A stretch of DNA of 46,740 nt from Chloroflexota bacterium (GCA_005889345.1 VBFR01000190.1:1-46740); one strand, 5' to 3'; positions 36,292 through 46,226 are shown, numbered from the stretch's first letter. Program-made: numbers and translations. The notes: generated by a model from the sequence alone, not told the origin.

Positions 36292-37223
36292 TCTGCGATC
36301 CCTCCACCGCCCCAGCGAAGACAGGCGGCCGCCCAGCTCGGGCCGGTGCCGCAGGAGAGCAAGAGCGCGGTCATCCCGTTTTTCAGGCGCCCCGTCTTGA
36401 CGGCGTCATACAGCGCAGTCAATGGCGCAGCGGCCAGCAACGATCCATAGCGCGTTTCATCCAGCAGGATCCGGCTCGACGCGACACCGGCCAACCGGGC
36501 CCACGCCTGTGTGATCTCCGGCGCCGACTGCTCGCCGATCACCAGGTCGATCTCCGAGATCGCCAGGTTCGCTCTCTGTAGACATTCTGCGGCCGCCTCG
36601 GTCAACCCTCGCACCAGCGTTCGGTCCTGGGCATCGCCGTTGCCGTCGGGTTGGCCCGCCCCGCCCGCCGTCGTCGACAGCACCCCACCCTCGTCACCCG
36701 CCTGGGTTAGCACTGCGGCTGCCGCACCGCGGCTGCGAACCCGCCCTCCCTGGCCCGGCAGATCGACCAGTTGGTTATCCGACTCGGCGCCGATCAGCAA
36801 CACGGCCCGCGCGCCGGCCGCGACGTAGCGGATTCCGACGTTGAGTGCGGACAGCAGGCTGGTCTCGGCCGCGTAGAGGTCGAAGCTCGCCACCATCGGC
36901 AACGTCAGCTCGGTCTGCACCAGGCAGGCGGTCGTCGGCCAGAGGACGTCTGGCGTCGTGGTGCCGACGATAATCATCTCGATGTCGGACGTGGCCACGT
37001 CCGCCGCGCCCAAGGCGGCGCGTGCCGCGACGGCCGCCACGGCCGGCGTGGACACGCCCTGGTCGGGGTGGACCCGGTAGGACACGCCCGTCAAGTCGGC
37101 GCCCGTGACACGCCGCGCCAGCGGAGCATCGGCGGATGGGCGGTACACCCCCAGGCCGGCGATCGCCCCGAGGGCCAATCCGCGGCGTGCCTGGGCAAGC
37201 GAAGGCATCGAGGCCGAGGTCAC
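36261..37223 (-). CDS. FabH-like thiolase-fold protein lacking canonical catalytic residues
   Basis: IIVGTTTPDVLWPTTACLVQTEL; FDLYAAETSLLSAL at active-site position; C-term CGTGPSWAAACLRW. Confidence 0.8.
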   Translation of the reverse strand: MTSASMPSLAQARRGLALGAIAGLGVYRPSADAPLARRVTGADLTGVSYRVHPDQGVSTPAVAAVAARAALGAADVATSDIEMIIVGTTTPDVLWPTTACLVQTELTLPMVASFDLYAAETSLLSALNVGIRYVAAGARAVLLIGAESDNQLVDLPGQGGRVRSRGAAAAVLTQAGDEGGVLSTTAGGAGQPDGNGDAQDRTLVRGLTEAAAECLQRANLAISEIDLVIGEQSAPEITQAWARLAGVASSRILLDETRYGSLLAAAPLTALYDAVKTGRLKNGMTALLLSCGTGPSWAAACLRWGGGGIAEASPGVERRA

Positions 37224-37419
37224 GCCTCATTTTAAGTCCGGCTTTTGCGCATCGTTACGATTGGGCTGAATCGGACCGTAACCAAGAGCCACCTAAGGGG
37301 ATACATCTCCGGCGGGCCAGCCCGGGTATTCGCGCTCCCGCTCGCGGTTCGCTATTGTATAGACCAAATTTGGGCTTAAGACCGTGCCCGGCAACTTCGA
37401 GAACGAGTAGGAGGGAAGG

Positions 37420-37665
37420 ATGGCCGAAGCGAATTTCGACAAGTTCCGCGGCATCATCGCGGAGCAGCTAGGCGTCGACGTCGAGAAGGTGACCCCGGAA
37501 GCCTCCTTCACCGATGACCTGCAGGCCGACTCGCTGGACCTGGTCGAGCTGATCATGGCCTTCGAGGAGGAGTACGGGATGGAAATCTCGGATGAAGACG
37601 CCCAGAAGCTTCGCACCGTAGGCGAGGCCTGGAATTACGTCAAAGGGAAGGTGTCCGTCGCCTGA
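37420..37665 (+). CDS. acpP: acyl carrier protein
   Basis: [37 protein letters not shown]. Confidence 0.97.
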   Translation: MAEANFDKFRGIIAEQLGVDVEKVTPEASFTDDLQADSLDLVELIMAFEEEYGMEISDEDAQKLRTVGEAWNYVKGKVSVA

Positions 37666-37679
37666 CGCCAAACCTCCCG

Positions 37680-38651
37680 ATGTCCGTCCCCTATGGGGCT
37701 GGCCCCGTTGCGTTCGTCTTCCCGGGCCAGGGTTCGCAATACGTCGGGATGGGCAAGGCGCTCTTTGAGGTCTCCGAGACCGCGCGCCAGGTTTTCCGGC
37801 GGGCGGACGAGATCCTCGGCTTCGCGCTGACCCGCCTGTGCTTCGAGGGACCCGAACAGGATCTCAACGACACGATCAATGCCCAGCCGGCCATCCTCAC
37901 CGTGAGCGTCGCCTGTCTGAATGTGCTGCGCGAGCGCTGGCAGGCCATGGGCCAGGTGATCGCGCCGCAATACGTCGCCGGACATAGCCTCGGCGAGTTC
38001 ACCGCGCTGGTCGCGGCCGACGTCATCGACTTCGAGAACGCCCTGGTGCTGGTCCGCGAACGCGGTCGGCTGATGAAAGAGAATGGCAGCCTGCGGCCCG
38101 GAGGAATGCTTGCCGTGCTGGGCCTCGATAAAGACGTGCTCGAAGAGGTCGTCGCCGAGGCCAGCGCCCTCGGCATCATTACCGTGGCCAATGCCAACTC
38201 CCCTGGACAGATCGTGCTCTCTGGCGAAGGCCCGGCGCTGGATCGCGCCACCGAGCTCGCCCGTGCTCGCGGCGCCAGCCGGGTCGTTCGGCTGCCGATC
38301 AGCATCGCCTCGCATTCACCACTCATGGCGAGGGCCGCGGCGCAATTTGGCGAAATCGTCGCCCGGCTCCCGCTGCGTCAGCCGCGGATTCCGGTCGTCG
38401 CCAACATCACCGGCACGATCCTGACGAGTGCCGATGACATCCGAAAGGAGCTGGCCGACCACATCCTGAAGCCGGTCCAGTGGACGGCTTCCGTCGTCGA
38501 GATGGTCGCTCGGGGCAGTGCGGAATTTCTCGAAATCGGGCCCGGTCAGGTCCTGTCCGGACTGATCCGGCGAATCAGCCAGGACGCCCATGTCGTCACC
38601 CTCAACGACCGCGAGGTCGCCCGGGTCCTCACCCCTTCGCCATCAGCATGA
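37680..38651 (+). CDS. fabD: malonyl-CoA ACP transacylase
   Basis: FPGQGSQYVGMGK; AGHSLGEFTALVAA. Confidence 0.96.
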   Translation: MSVPYGAGPVAFVFPGQGSQYVGMGKALFEVSETARQVFRRADEILGFALTRLCFEGPEQDLNDTINAQPAILTVSVACLNVLRERWQAMGQVIAPQYVAGHSLGEFTALVAADVIDFENALVLVRERGRLMKENGSLRPGGMLAVLGLDKDVLEEVVAEASALGIITVANANSPGQIVLSGEGPALDRATELARARGASRVVRLPISIASHSPLMARAAAQFGEIVARLPLRQPRIPVVANITGTILTSADDIRKELADHILKPVQWTASVVEMVARGSAEFLEIGPGQVLSGLIRRISQDAHVVTLNDREVARVLTPSPSA

Positions 38652-39877
38652 AACGCGTCGTCGTGACCGGCGTGGGGGCGGTGACGCCGGTTGGTCTCGA
38701 TGCGGCCAGCACCTGGGCCGCCATGCTGGAAGGCCAATCCGGAGTGGGCAAGGTGACGCTCTTCGACGCCAGCGAGTTTCCCGTTCAGATCGCCGGTGAG
38801 GTGAAGGGCTTCGACGCGACCGGCCGGATCGAGCCCAAGGAGCTCCGGCGGATGGACCGCTATTGCCAGCTCGGGCTGGTCGCCGCCCAGGAGGCCTTCG
38901 CCGATGCCGGGCTGGAGAAGAATGGCCTGCGCGACGAGTTCGGCGTGATCTTCGGGAGCGCGGCGGGCGGACTTGGGGTCTTCCTCGAACAGCAACGCAT
39001 CCTCCAGGAGCGTGGCCTCAAGCGGGTCAGCCCGACCTTCATCCAGAACATGCTGACCGATACCGCCTCGGGCCACATCGCGATCGCCCTTGGCCTGCGC
39101 GGTCCGAATATGGCGGTGGTCTCCGCCTGCGCCACCGGGAGCGGCGCCGTCGGGGAGGCGTTCGAGACGATCCGTCGCGGCGATGCCGACGCGATCGTCA
39201 CCGGCGGTTCCGAGGCGGTCCTTGTTCCGGTCGTATACGCGGGGTTCTGCGCCATGCGGGCGCTCGCCCAGCACGACGATCCGGCGCAGGCGTCACGGCC
39301 ATTCGACAAGGAGCGGAATGGCTTCGTCATCTCGGAGGGCGCCGGAGCCCTGCTACTCGAGGAGTTGGAGCATGCCCGCCACCGTGGGGCGCGCATCTAC
39401 GCGGAAGTGATCGGCTATGGCTCCAGCAACGATGCCTTCGATATGGCCGCGCCCGCGGAGGGTGAAGGCGCCGTGCTCACCATGCAGCGCGCCCTTCGCA
39501 GGGCCGAGATCGAGCCCGAGCGGGTCGACTACATCAACGCGCATGGGACCGGGACACCCTTGAACGACAAATTCGAGACGGACGCCATCCATCGGGTGTT
39601 CGGCAAGCACGCCGACCGGCTGGCGGTGAGCAGCACGAAGTCGATGACGGGTCACATGATGGGGGCCTCGGGCGCGGTTGAGGCCGTCGTGCTGGCACTG
39701 ACTATCCGCGACCAGGTGATCGCGCCGACGATCAACCTGCAAACGCCGGATCCCGAGTGTGACCTCGACTATGTCCCGATGCAGGCGCGGCGCGCGAACG
39801 TCGGCATCGCGCTGTCGAACTCCTTCGGCCTTGGCGGCCACAACGCGAGCGTGATCTTCTCGCGCTACGCGGCGTAG
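38648..39877 (+). CDS. fabF: 3-oxoacyl-ACP synthase II
   Basis: VVSACATGSGAVGEAFE, INAHGTGTPLND, STKSMTGHMMGASGAVEAV. Confidence 0.95.
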   Translation: MKRVVVTGVGAVTPVGLDAASTWAAMLEGQSGVGKVTLFDASEFPVQIAGEVKGFDATGRIEPKELRRMDRYCQLGLVAAQEAFADAGLEKNGLRDEFGVIFGSAAGGLGVFLEQQRILQERGLKRVSPTFIQNMLTDTASGHIAIALGLRGPNMAVVSACATGSGAVGEAFETIRRGDADAIVTGGSEAVLVPVVYAGFCAMRALAQHDDPAQASRPFDKERNGFVISEGAGALLLEELEHARHRGARIYAEVIGYGSSNDAFDMAAPAEGEGAVLTMQRALRRAEIEPERVDYINAHGTGTPLNDKFETDAIHRVFGKHADRLAVSSTKSMTGHMMGASGAVEAVVLALTIRDQVIAPTINLQTPDPECDLDYVPMQARRANVGIALSNSFGLGGHNASVIFSRYAA

Positions 39878-39999
39878 ACCTGACCGGGGCCGGTTTTTCG
39901 CGTTTTTTTCGAATACGAGTCGAATTCGGGGGTTGTGCTATCATCAGGCCGATTTTGGGGGCGCCACGGGGCGTTCCGTAGCCAGCAAAGGAGAGTGTT

Positions 40000-40146
40000 A
40001 TGGCGGTTACCGGTTATTGCCTGAAGTGCAAGAAGAAGGTCGACATCAAGGACCCCGTCCACATCACGATGAAGAACGGGAAGCCCGCCACCACGGGATC
40101 CTGCCCGACCTGCGGCACAAAGATCTACAAGATCGGCAAAGCGTAA
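40000..40146 (+). CDS. DUF5679-like small zinc-ribbon protein
   Basis: MAVTGYCLKCKKKVDIKDPVHITMKNGKPATTGSCPTCGTKIYKIGKA; SD aaaggaga. Confidence 0.8.
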   Translation: MAVTGYCLKCKKKVDIKDPVHITMKNGKPATTGSCPTCGTKIYKIGKA

Positions 40147-40168
40147 CGCAGCGTTAAGTCGAACTGAA

Positions 40169-40198
40169 CAGCCGGTGATGAGCCGGCTCTTTTCTTTT
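40169..40198 (+). terminator. rho-independent terminator
   Basis: AGCCGG-tgatgag-CCGGCT followed by cttttctttt. Confidence 0.75.
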
Positions 40199-40244
40199 CG
40201 GGGCCAAATTCCCTCCCGCCTCTGGGGAGGGCAGGGGTAGGGCC

Positions 40245-40679
40245 TTAGCCCTGCGTAGCCGAGCGGCTGGCCGTTTCCTTGCTAGCCAACTCCGACTCGA
40301 TCAGATCGAGGAGGACCTCGGTGGCGCTCAGGGCGACGTCGACCCCCAGCGTCTTGAAGATGCGGACGTTGGCCGGGTTATTCACCCGGGCGACGGTTTT
40401 GGGAACGTTGAACTTCCGCTTTGCCAGCTGGCAGGTCACGAGGTTGTCCTCGTCGTCCCCGGTCACCGCTACGACCACGTCCGCGCGTTCCATCCCCGTC
40501 GTGGCCAGAAAGGCCATCTCGTCGCCGTCACCGACCATGACGATCTCGCCAAGCGTCGAGTTCAGCACCTCGGCCCGGCGGGGATCCTTCTCGATCAGCG
40601 TGACTTCGTAGCCACGCTCGAGCAGGTGCTTGCTCAGGTAGTACCCGACCTTGCCGCCGCCGACCACGATCACATACAT
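40245..40679 (-). CDS. TrkA-N domain potassium uptake regulator
   Basis: MYVIVVGGGKVGYYLSKHLLERGYEVTLIEKD. Confidence 0.92.
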   Translation of the reverse strand: MYVIVVGGGKVGYYLSKHLLERGYEVTLIEKDPRRAEVLNSTLGEIVMVGDGDEMAFLATTGMERADVVVAVTGDDEDNLVTCQLAKRKFNVPKTVARVNNPANVRIFKTLGVDVALSATEVLLDLIESELASKETASRSATQG

Positions 40680-40686
40680 ACGGAGC

Positions 40687-41085
40687 TCACCCCTTCAGCA
40701 TCGCATGGATCTGCCTTGCCCCGGTAAGTGTCGGGCAAAGCGTATTCAAGCCGAGCTCGCGGTAGACATCCTCGCGCATCGGGTCGTAGATGCGGGTGAT
40801 GACGCGCGGCACTTTGAAGATCTCGCGGGCGATCTGGGCCGCCATGATGTTCCGGTTGTCGCCGTTGGTCAGGGAGGCGAAGCCGTCCGCCGATTCGATC
40901 CCTGCCTGGCGAAGCACGTCCTCGTCGATCCCGTTGCCGAGCACCATCTCGCCCGCGAAGTTATCACCGAGCCGGTCGAACGCCCGGCGGTTGCTGTCGA
41001 TGACGGTAACCTGGTGTCCGGCTTTGGAGAGGGCGATGGCGGCCATGGCGCCTACCCGGCCGCAACCAACGATGACGAGCTTCAT
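40687..41085 (-). CDS. TrkA-N domain potassium uptake regulator
   Basis: MKLVIVGCGRVGAMAAIALSKAGHQVTVIDSN. Confidence 0.92.
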   Translation of the reverse strand: MKLVIVGCGRVGAMAAIALSKAGHQVTVIDSNRRAFDRLGDNFAGEMVLGNGIDEDVLRQAGIESADGFASLTNGDNRNIMAAQIAREIFKVPRVITRIYDPMREDVYRELGLNTLCPTLTGARQIHAMLKG

Positions 41086-41108
41086 GAATTGAAGCCCCAT
41101 TTTAGGTC

Positions 41109-41819
41109 CTACCGGCCGAGCGCCAACCGCGCAGCCTCGACCTCAGGCAACCCCGCCGCCAGGATCTTGGCCTGGGTGGTCACGATGTCGTAGGGGACAC
41201 GCCCGAAACACACCGCGGGCCGGCTCAGGTCCACGGTGGCGAAGGCCGCCTCCGGGTTGCCGTCGCGAGGCTGGCCGACGCTTCCGGGATTGATGAGCGC
41301 GGCGGCCGGGAGCGTGATCCATTCACCCGGCTTGGGAATGTCCTCACCCTCTGCCGTGAAGATCCGGGGCAGGTGCGTGTGGCCGAAGAAACAGAGGCGC
41401 GGGCCGAGCCGCACCAGGATCTCGAGTGCTTGGAGATCGTCAAGGATGTACTCCCAGAGGTAGGGTTTGCGCGGGCTGCCGTGCACGTAGCGGTGCGGAC
41501 CCAGCCGCCCGAACTTGGGCAAGCTCGCGAGGTAGCTCCGGCTCTCGGGCGTAAGGACAGTCCGGGTCCAGCGGGCAGCAGCGGCCGCGTGCGGATTGAA
41601 CCAGTCGAGCAGGGACGGAGCGAGCATCGCCGCGTCGTGGTTGCCCATCACGGCCCGCGCCCGCGCGGAGCGGAGCCGAGTGATCACCCCATTCGGATCG
41701 GGCCCATAGCCGACGATGTCGCCCAGCACGATGATGCGGTCGACCTCGGGAAGAGCGTCGAGAACCGCGACCAGCGCCTCGAGATTGCTGTGAATATCGG
41801 ACAGCAGGGCAAGCTTCAC
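41109..41819 (-). CDS. metallophosphoesterase (YfcE-like)
   Basis: LLSDIHSNLEALVAVLDAL, IIVLGDIVGYGPDP, VMGNHDAAM, FFGHTHLP. Confidence 0.93.
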   Translation of the reverse strand: MKLALLSDIHSNLEALVAVLDALPEVDRIIVLGDIVGYGPDPNGVITRLRSARARAVMGNHDAAMLAPSLLDWFNPHAAAAARWTRTVLTPESRSYLASLPKFGRLGPHRYVHGSPRKPYLWEYILDDLQALEILVRLGPRLCFFGHTHLPRIFTAEGEDIPKPGEWITLPAAALINPGSVGQPRDGNPEAAFATVDLSRPAVCFGRVPYDIVTTQAKILAAGLPEVEAARLALGR

Positions 41820-41867
41820 GGCACTAATTTTCCCTCCACCTCTGGGGGAGGGCAGGGTGGGGGACGC

Positions 41868-42971
41868 TCAGGCGTAGACGCGTTCGTGGGCGTAGATGAA
41901 GAGAATGCGCAGTGTGGCCGCGACCGGAACCGCGACGAACAGTCCGAGGATCCCTCCCAGATAGCCCCCCACCACAAACGCGATGATGATCAGCATCGGG
42001 CTCAGGTGGACAGCATCGCCGAAGACTTTCGGTGAGATGAAGTTGTAGACGACGTTGGAGATGACGAAGTAGAGGACCAGCACCAGGACAACCTTGCCCG
42101 ATGACTGCGACACGAAAGCGGCGACGGCGACCGCAGGCAGGGCTCCCAGGAACGGACCGATGAACGGAATGAAGGCGGTCACGCCGGCGACGATCCCCAG
42201 CGCCAGTGAGTAGGGAACACCGACGATCCACAGCGCAATGCCGGTGACCAATCCGATGAGCGCGCAGATCACCAACTCGCCGCGCATGTAGGCACCCAGC
42301 ATGCGGTAGACATCGGCGGCGACCTCATGCGCGTCGGTGCGGTAACCCTGCGGCACCAGGCCGCGGAAGAACCGCCGGATGGAGTGCGCGTCCTTCATGA
42401 GGAAGAACGCCACCAGGAGCACCAGGATCGTTTGGAAGATCCAGTTGACCAGCATGAATACGTTCTCGACGACCGACGATAAGTGACCGGCGAGCAACGC
42501 CGGCAGGTTGCGAACCGCGTCCATGTAGGCCTGCCGGAGATCGATCGGAATGCCGAGGATGGAAACGACGTGGTCCTTGTCGGCGAGGTCCTGGAAATAG
42601 CTCGCGATGGCCGGGCCTTGCGCGACGAGCGAGGTGAACTCCTGCGTCACGATGGGCGCGAGGAAGAAGACCGCGGCCGCCAGCACCGCGGCGATGATGC
42701 TGTAGAGCGCGAGAACGGCGGCCAGCCTGGGCACGCGGCGCCGCTCGGCTGCGTTAACGACCGGGTTCAACATCATGGCCAGGACCCCGGCGAGGATGAA
42801 CGGCCCCAGGATGCCGCGGATGGCGAACGCCAGGATCAGGGCCAGGGCGGCCAGGACGCCAAGGAAGATCAGGGCGCGGAAGTCCCGGCTCCGCCACAGC
42901 TCATCCACCCGGCGACGCTGGATCATCGCGGCATTACCCACCTGTTGAAACGAGGAATCCGAGCCTCGCAT
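41868..42971 (-). CDS. AI-2E family transporter
   Basis: multi-TM; YSLALGIVAGVTAFIPFIGPFLGALPAVAVA; SPKVFGDAVHLSPMLIIIAFVVGGYLGGILGLFVAVPVAA. Confidence 0.92.
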   Translation of the reverse strand: MRGSDSSFQQVGNAAMIQRRRVDELWRSRDFRALIFLGVLAALALILAFAIRGILGPFILAGVLAMMLNPVVNAAERRRVPRLAAVLALYSIIAAVLAAAVFFLAPIVTQEFTSLVAQGPAIASYFQDLADKDHVVSILGIPIDLRQAYMDAVRNLPALLAGHLSSVVENVFMLVNWIFQTILVLLVAFFLMKDAHSIRRFFRGLVPQGYRTDAHEVAADVYRMLGAYMRGELVICALIGLVTGIALWIVGVPYSLALGIVAGVTAFIPFIGPFLGALPAVAVAAFVSQSSGKVVLVLVLYFVISNVVYNFISPKVFGDAVHLSPMLIIIAFVVGGYLGGILGLFVAVPVAATLRILFIYAHERVYA

Positions 42972-42992
42972 GCGCCTAACGTCGCCGTCTCG

Positions 42993-43580
42993 TTACCGAG
43001 AGGGGCTCGAGCCATACGCCGGCTGGAGATCACGACCGCGCTGGCTGCAGCGAATGATGAGCCAGGCGACCCCGGCTGCCATCAGGAGGTCGCCGATGCT
43101 GACCAGCGACGAGTGGCCACCGATGCTGGGAATATTGAAGATATCGCCGATGAACCAGAGACCCTGGGGATGCTGGAGGGGGACGTGTAGCGGGTCCAGC
43201 CCACCCCGCAGCAGGGCCAGGATCGGAGAGTTCGGGTCCGCATCGCGGGGCAACAGCACCGGCATGCGACCGCCGAAGGCCAGGATGACAATCAGGTTTA
43301 ACGTCAACCCTGCAGCGAATAGAAGGGCGCCGGGGATTCGCCGGTTGAACCAGACGACGACCAGCAGCAGGACGGCCCCGATGACGTTGAGGGGCCGGGC
43401 GGCGGTGACGGCGATCGATGAGTGCGCTGTGCCGAGCAGTGCTACCGCGACCTTGGTGGCAAACGCCGCCAGCAGCACTTCGAGATGCCGGATCCGCAGC
43501 TGGCTCAGCCGGCGAACATCGCCGCCAATGATGACGGCAATCGCCAACGCGGCGGCGATGACCGCGAAGAAAAGGAACAC
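42993..43580 (-). CDS. DUF5317-like membrane protein
   Basis: GGDVRRLSQLRIRHLEVLLAAFATKVAVALLG; multi-TM. Confidence 0.65.
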   Translation of the reverse strand: MFLFFAVIAAALAIAVIIGGDVRRLSQLRIRHLEVLLAAFATKVAVALLGTAHSSIAVTAARPLNVIGAVLLLVVVWFNRRIPGALLFAAGLTLNLIVILAFGGRMPVLLPRDADPNSPILALLRGGLDPLHVPLQHPQGLWFIGDIFNIPSIGGHSSLVSIGDLLMAAGVAWLIIRCSQRGRDLQPAYGSSPSR

Positions 43581-46138
43581 TAGCTAGCCGAAGCGGCTGC
43601 TTTCAGCGGTTCGGAGACGGGGACCTTGCGCATCGTCGCGTTTCTCAGATCCGGGAAGGCGAAGCCAACGGCGGCTGCGCACACAAGGAGGAAGCCTGCC
43701 GTGACGAACACGATCGGCGCTCCCAATCGATCGGTCAAGGGCCCCGAGAGCCCCATCCCAGCCAGCAGACCCAGCTGTACCAGGAGGAAACGCGTCGACA
43801 TTACCCGGCCTCGAAGCCGATCAGGCGCCTCGGCCTGAGTTACGGAAATCAGTGAGACGTAGTAGATCGTATTGGCCACTCCGCTGAGAAACAGGAAGAC
43901 GGCGGCCGTCGGAACACTCCGGGAAAATCCGGTAAGAGCGGCGGCGAGGCCGGTTCCGCCAACACCCGCAAGGATCAGAGCGCCTGCCGGCCAACGGTTC
44001 ATCACCCCCGGTGCGGCGAGAGCACCAACGATGGCGCCGGCGCCAATGGCGGCCTCGAGGACGCCGTATCCGAAGGCGCCACCGCCCAGAGGTCCAAACG
44101 CCATCACCACAAGGATTGGGACTGTCAAGCTGCCGAAGATTACCGCGACAAACGTCAGTCCCATCGTCGACCGCAACGTCCGGTTGTTCAAGACGAAACG
44201 GCTCCCTTCCCTGATGTCGTCCAGCAACCGAACGGTACGGGCCTGGATTCGAGTCCGGTCCGCAACTCCGAGCAGGGTGATGGCGGATACGATGAAAGTG
44301 GCTGCGTCGACGATAAAGAGTGGCTGCCACGATGCTAATGCTGCGATCAGTCCGGCCAATGAAAAGCCCAACAGCTCCATCGTCTTCTCGGACGACGATA
44401 TGAGGCTGTTGGCCTTCACGAGGAACTCGGCCGGCACCAGGTTTGGCAGAATCGCCTGCTTTGCGGGGTTGAATAGTGTGCTGGCTGTCGCGACCAGGAA
44501 GACGACGATAAAGACCCCCGGCAGCCATGTAAGAGCCAAGAAGGGGATCGTCACTGTCATGACGGCACGTGCGATATCGCTCAGAATCATGACCCTCTGC
44601 CGATTGAAGCGATCAACAAGCGCCCCCGCGATCAACCCAAATAAGACGGTTGGCGCGGCTTTCGCGATAAGGCCGAGGGCCACGACGGACGGCGAGTGAG
44701 TAACCAGGAACAGCATGATGGCCAGCCCGGTTGTATTCATCATGTCGCCGAAGTAGGAAATGGCCTGGCCGATCCAGAGGAGTCGGAAGGGTCTTATTGC
44801 GAGGACTTCTCGGAAGCTAATTGATCGTGCGGCTGGAGCTAGCGGCCCCTCAAGGTGGACACCCCAACGCTCGGCGACAATCTTTTCGAGAGCGGCGATT
44901 ACTTTCGGGTCGTACCAGGTCCCGGCAAGGCCGTGCAACTCACGAATCGCTTCCTCTGGCGTCTTGACCGTTGGTCGAAAGACCCGGGCCTGGGTGATGG
45001 TATCGAAGGCGTCGCACGCGTTGACGATTCGAGAGCCGATCGGTATCTCTTCACCCTTGATAGCGTCGGGATAACCTGCCCCATCCCACCTCTCATGGTG
45101 ATGATGCAGGATTTGAGAGACCTCTCTTTGCTCTGGATGCTCGGCGAGGATTTGGGCGCCCTCAACCGGATGGGTCTTGATGATTTCGTATTCTTCCGGG
45201 GTTAGCTTTCCAGGTTTCAGCAGGATCGAATCGGGAATTGCAATTTTCCCGAGATCGTGCAGAATGCCGCCGACCCTAATCGTGTTGGAAGCCTCCTCGT
45301 TCATACCCAGCAGCCGCGCCACCGCCTCGCTTAGCTCACCGACGCGCTGGGAGTGACCAAATGTCTGGCCATCACGCTTGTCAACGACGCGGCTCTGCAT
45401 GATGTACGAGTCACGCAACCACGTATCGAGCTGACGCTGTTTCTGCATGCTCGCCCGATAAATCAGAAGCGGTGCGTATAGCAAGAAAACCACCAGGCGG
45501 TCGGTAAAGCGAGGCCCCGTCACCAGATGGGCGACAAGCACGCCCGTTAATGGAAGTGCCAAGTAGGTAAGCGCATTGCCCGCGAGCGCACCCTGAATGG
45601 TGGCGATCAATCCCGAACCCCTAAGCAGGCTGATTGAAGTGGCCATCAATGTCGTGTTCAGAGCAATGCTGACTAGGGCTGCCAGGAACAAGAGGAATGG
45701 CGTTGTGGTTGGGCTATGTCTCAGGGCATCCGAAACCAGGAGACTTGGGATGCCATACGAGAGAATCCACATCCCGCGGTTGAAGGCAAATCGGTTCCAC
45801 GGAATCTGTTTTCCGGGAACCCGGAGGTCGATGGTACCGAGCGCCGCCGCGGTCATCACTGCCCAAGGGGGCAGCGGCAAGGCTACGGCGCCGAAGAGCG
45901 GGGCCAGGGTCACCGACAGCGTTCCTCCGCCGCGAGTCTCAATAGGGGAAAGCCCGGAGAGAAACGTAAGCACAACCAGAACCAGTAGCTCCTGATAGGT
46001 GCTATCGGTAAGGAAGTTTGCGCCGCTCCGCCACGGTGCGGCATCCACCAGGGTCCAGATCCAGAGTGCCAGACCACTGACTGCAACGAGCCAGATGTAA
46101 CGAGGGGCGAGCCAACTACGGCGCATCCAAGAGCCCAC
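43580..46138 (-). CDS. TM sensor region + HD-GYP + MFS transporter fusion
   Basis: continuous 852-aa ORF: HDLGKIAIPDSILLKPGKLT, HHHHERWDGAGYPDAIKGEEIP, then 12-TM-like region with GALVDRFNRQRVMILSD. Confidence 0.88.
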   Translation of the reverse strand: MGSWMRRSWLAPRYIWLVAVSGLALWIWTLVDAAPWRSGANFLTDSTYQELLVLVVLTFLSGLSPIETRGGGTLSVTLAPLFGAVALPLPPWAVMTAAALGTIDLRVPGKQIPWNRFAFNRGMWILSYGIPSLLVSDALRHSPTTTPFLLFLAALVSIALNTTLMATSISLLRGSGLIATIQGALAGNALTYLALPLTGVLVAHLVTGPRFTDRLVVFLLYAPLLIYRASMQKQRQLDTWLRDSYIMQSRVVDKRDGQTFGHSQRVGELSEAVARLLGMNEEASNTIRVGGILHDLGKIAIPDSILLKPGKLTPEEYEIIKTHPVEGAQILAEHPEQREVSQILHHHHERWDGAGYPDAIKGEEIPIGSRIVNACDAFDTITQARVFRPTVKTPEEAIRELHGLAGTWYDPKVIAALEKIVAERWGVHLEGPLAPAARSISFREVLAIRPFRLLWIGQAISYFGDMMNTTGLAIMLFLVTHSPSVVALGLIAKAAPTVLFGLIAGALVDRFNRQRVMILSDIARAVMTVTIPFLALTWLPGVFIVVFLVATASTLFNPAKQAILPNLVPAEFLVKANSLISSSEKTMELLGFSLAGLIAALASWQPLFIVDAATFIVSAITLLGVADRTRIQARTVRLLDDIREGSRFVLNNRTLRSTMGLTFVAVIFGSLTVPILVVMAFGPLGGGAFGYGVLEAAIGAGAIVGALAAPGVMNRWPAGALILAGVGGTGLAAALTGFSRSVPTAAVFLFLSGVANTIYYVSLISVTQAEAPDRLRGRVMSTRFLLVQLGLLAGMGLSGPLTDRLGAPIVFVTAGFLLVCAAAVGFAFPDLRNATMRKVPVSEPLKAAASAS

Positions 46139-46185
46139 AGTACCCTAAGGGATAACTCGTGTACCGACGCTTTCTGGCCGCAAAA

Positions 46186-46213
46186 AAAAGCCCGGGCTAT
46201 TGCCCGGGCTTCT
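46186..46213. terminator. bidirectional rho-independent terminator
   Basis: aaaaaaaagcccgggc-tatt-gcccgggcttctttat. Confidence 0.85.
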
Positions 46214-46226
46214 TTATATCAACGAG

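Noticed and set aside
36194-36307. N-terminal extension of fabF with RAPVWKGEREQ repeats
   Set aside because: Coincidental open frame through the tandem repeat and the end of the fabH-like gene; the real start is MVNGSRVVVTGTGAITSLG.
35066-36400. 444-aa plus-strand ORF opposite fabF
   Set aside because: Shadow ORF; its tail is just the translated 33-bp repeat.
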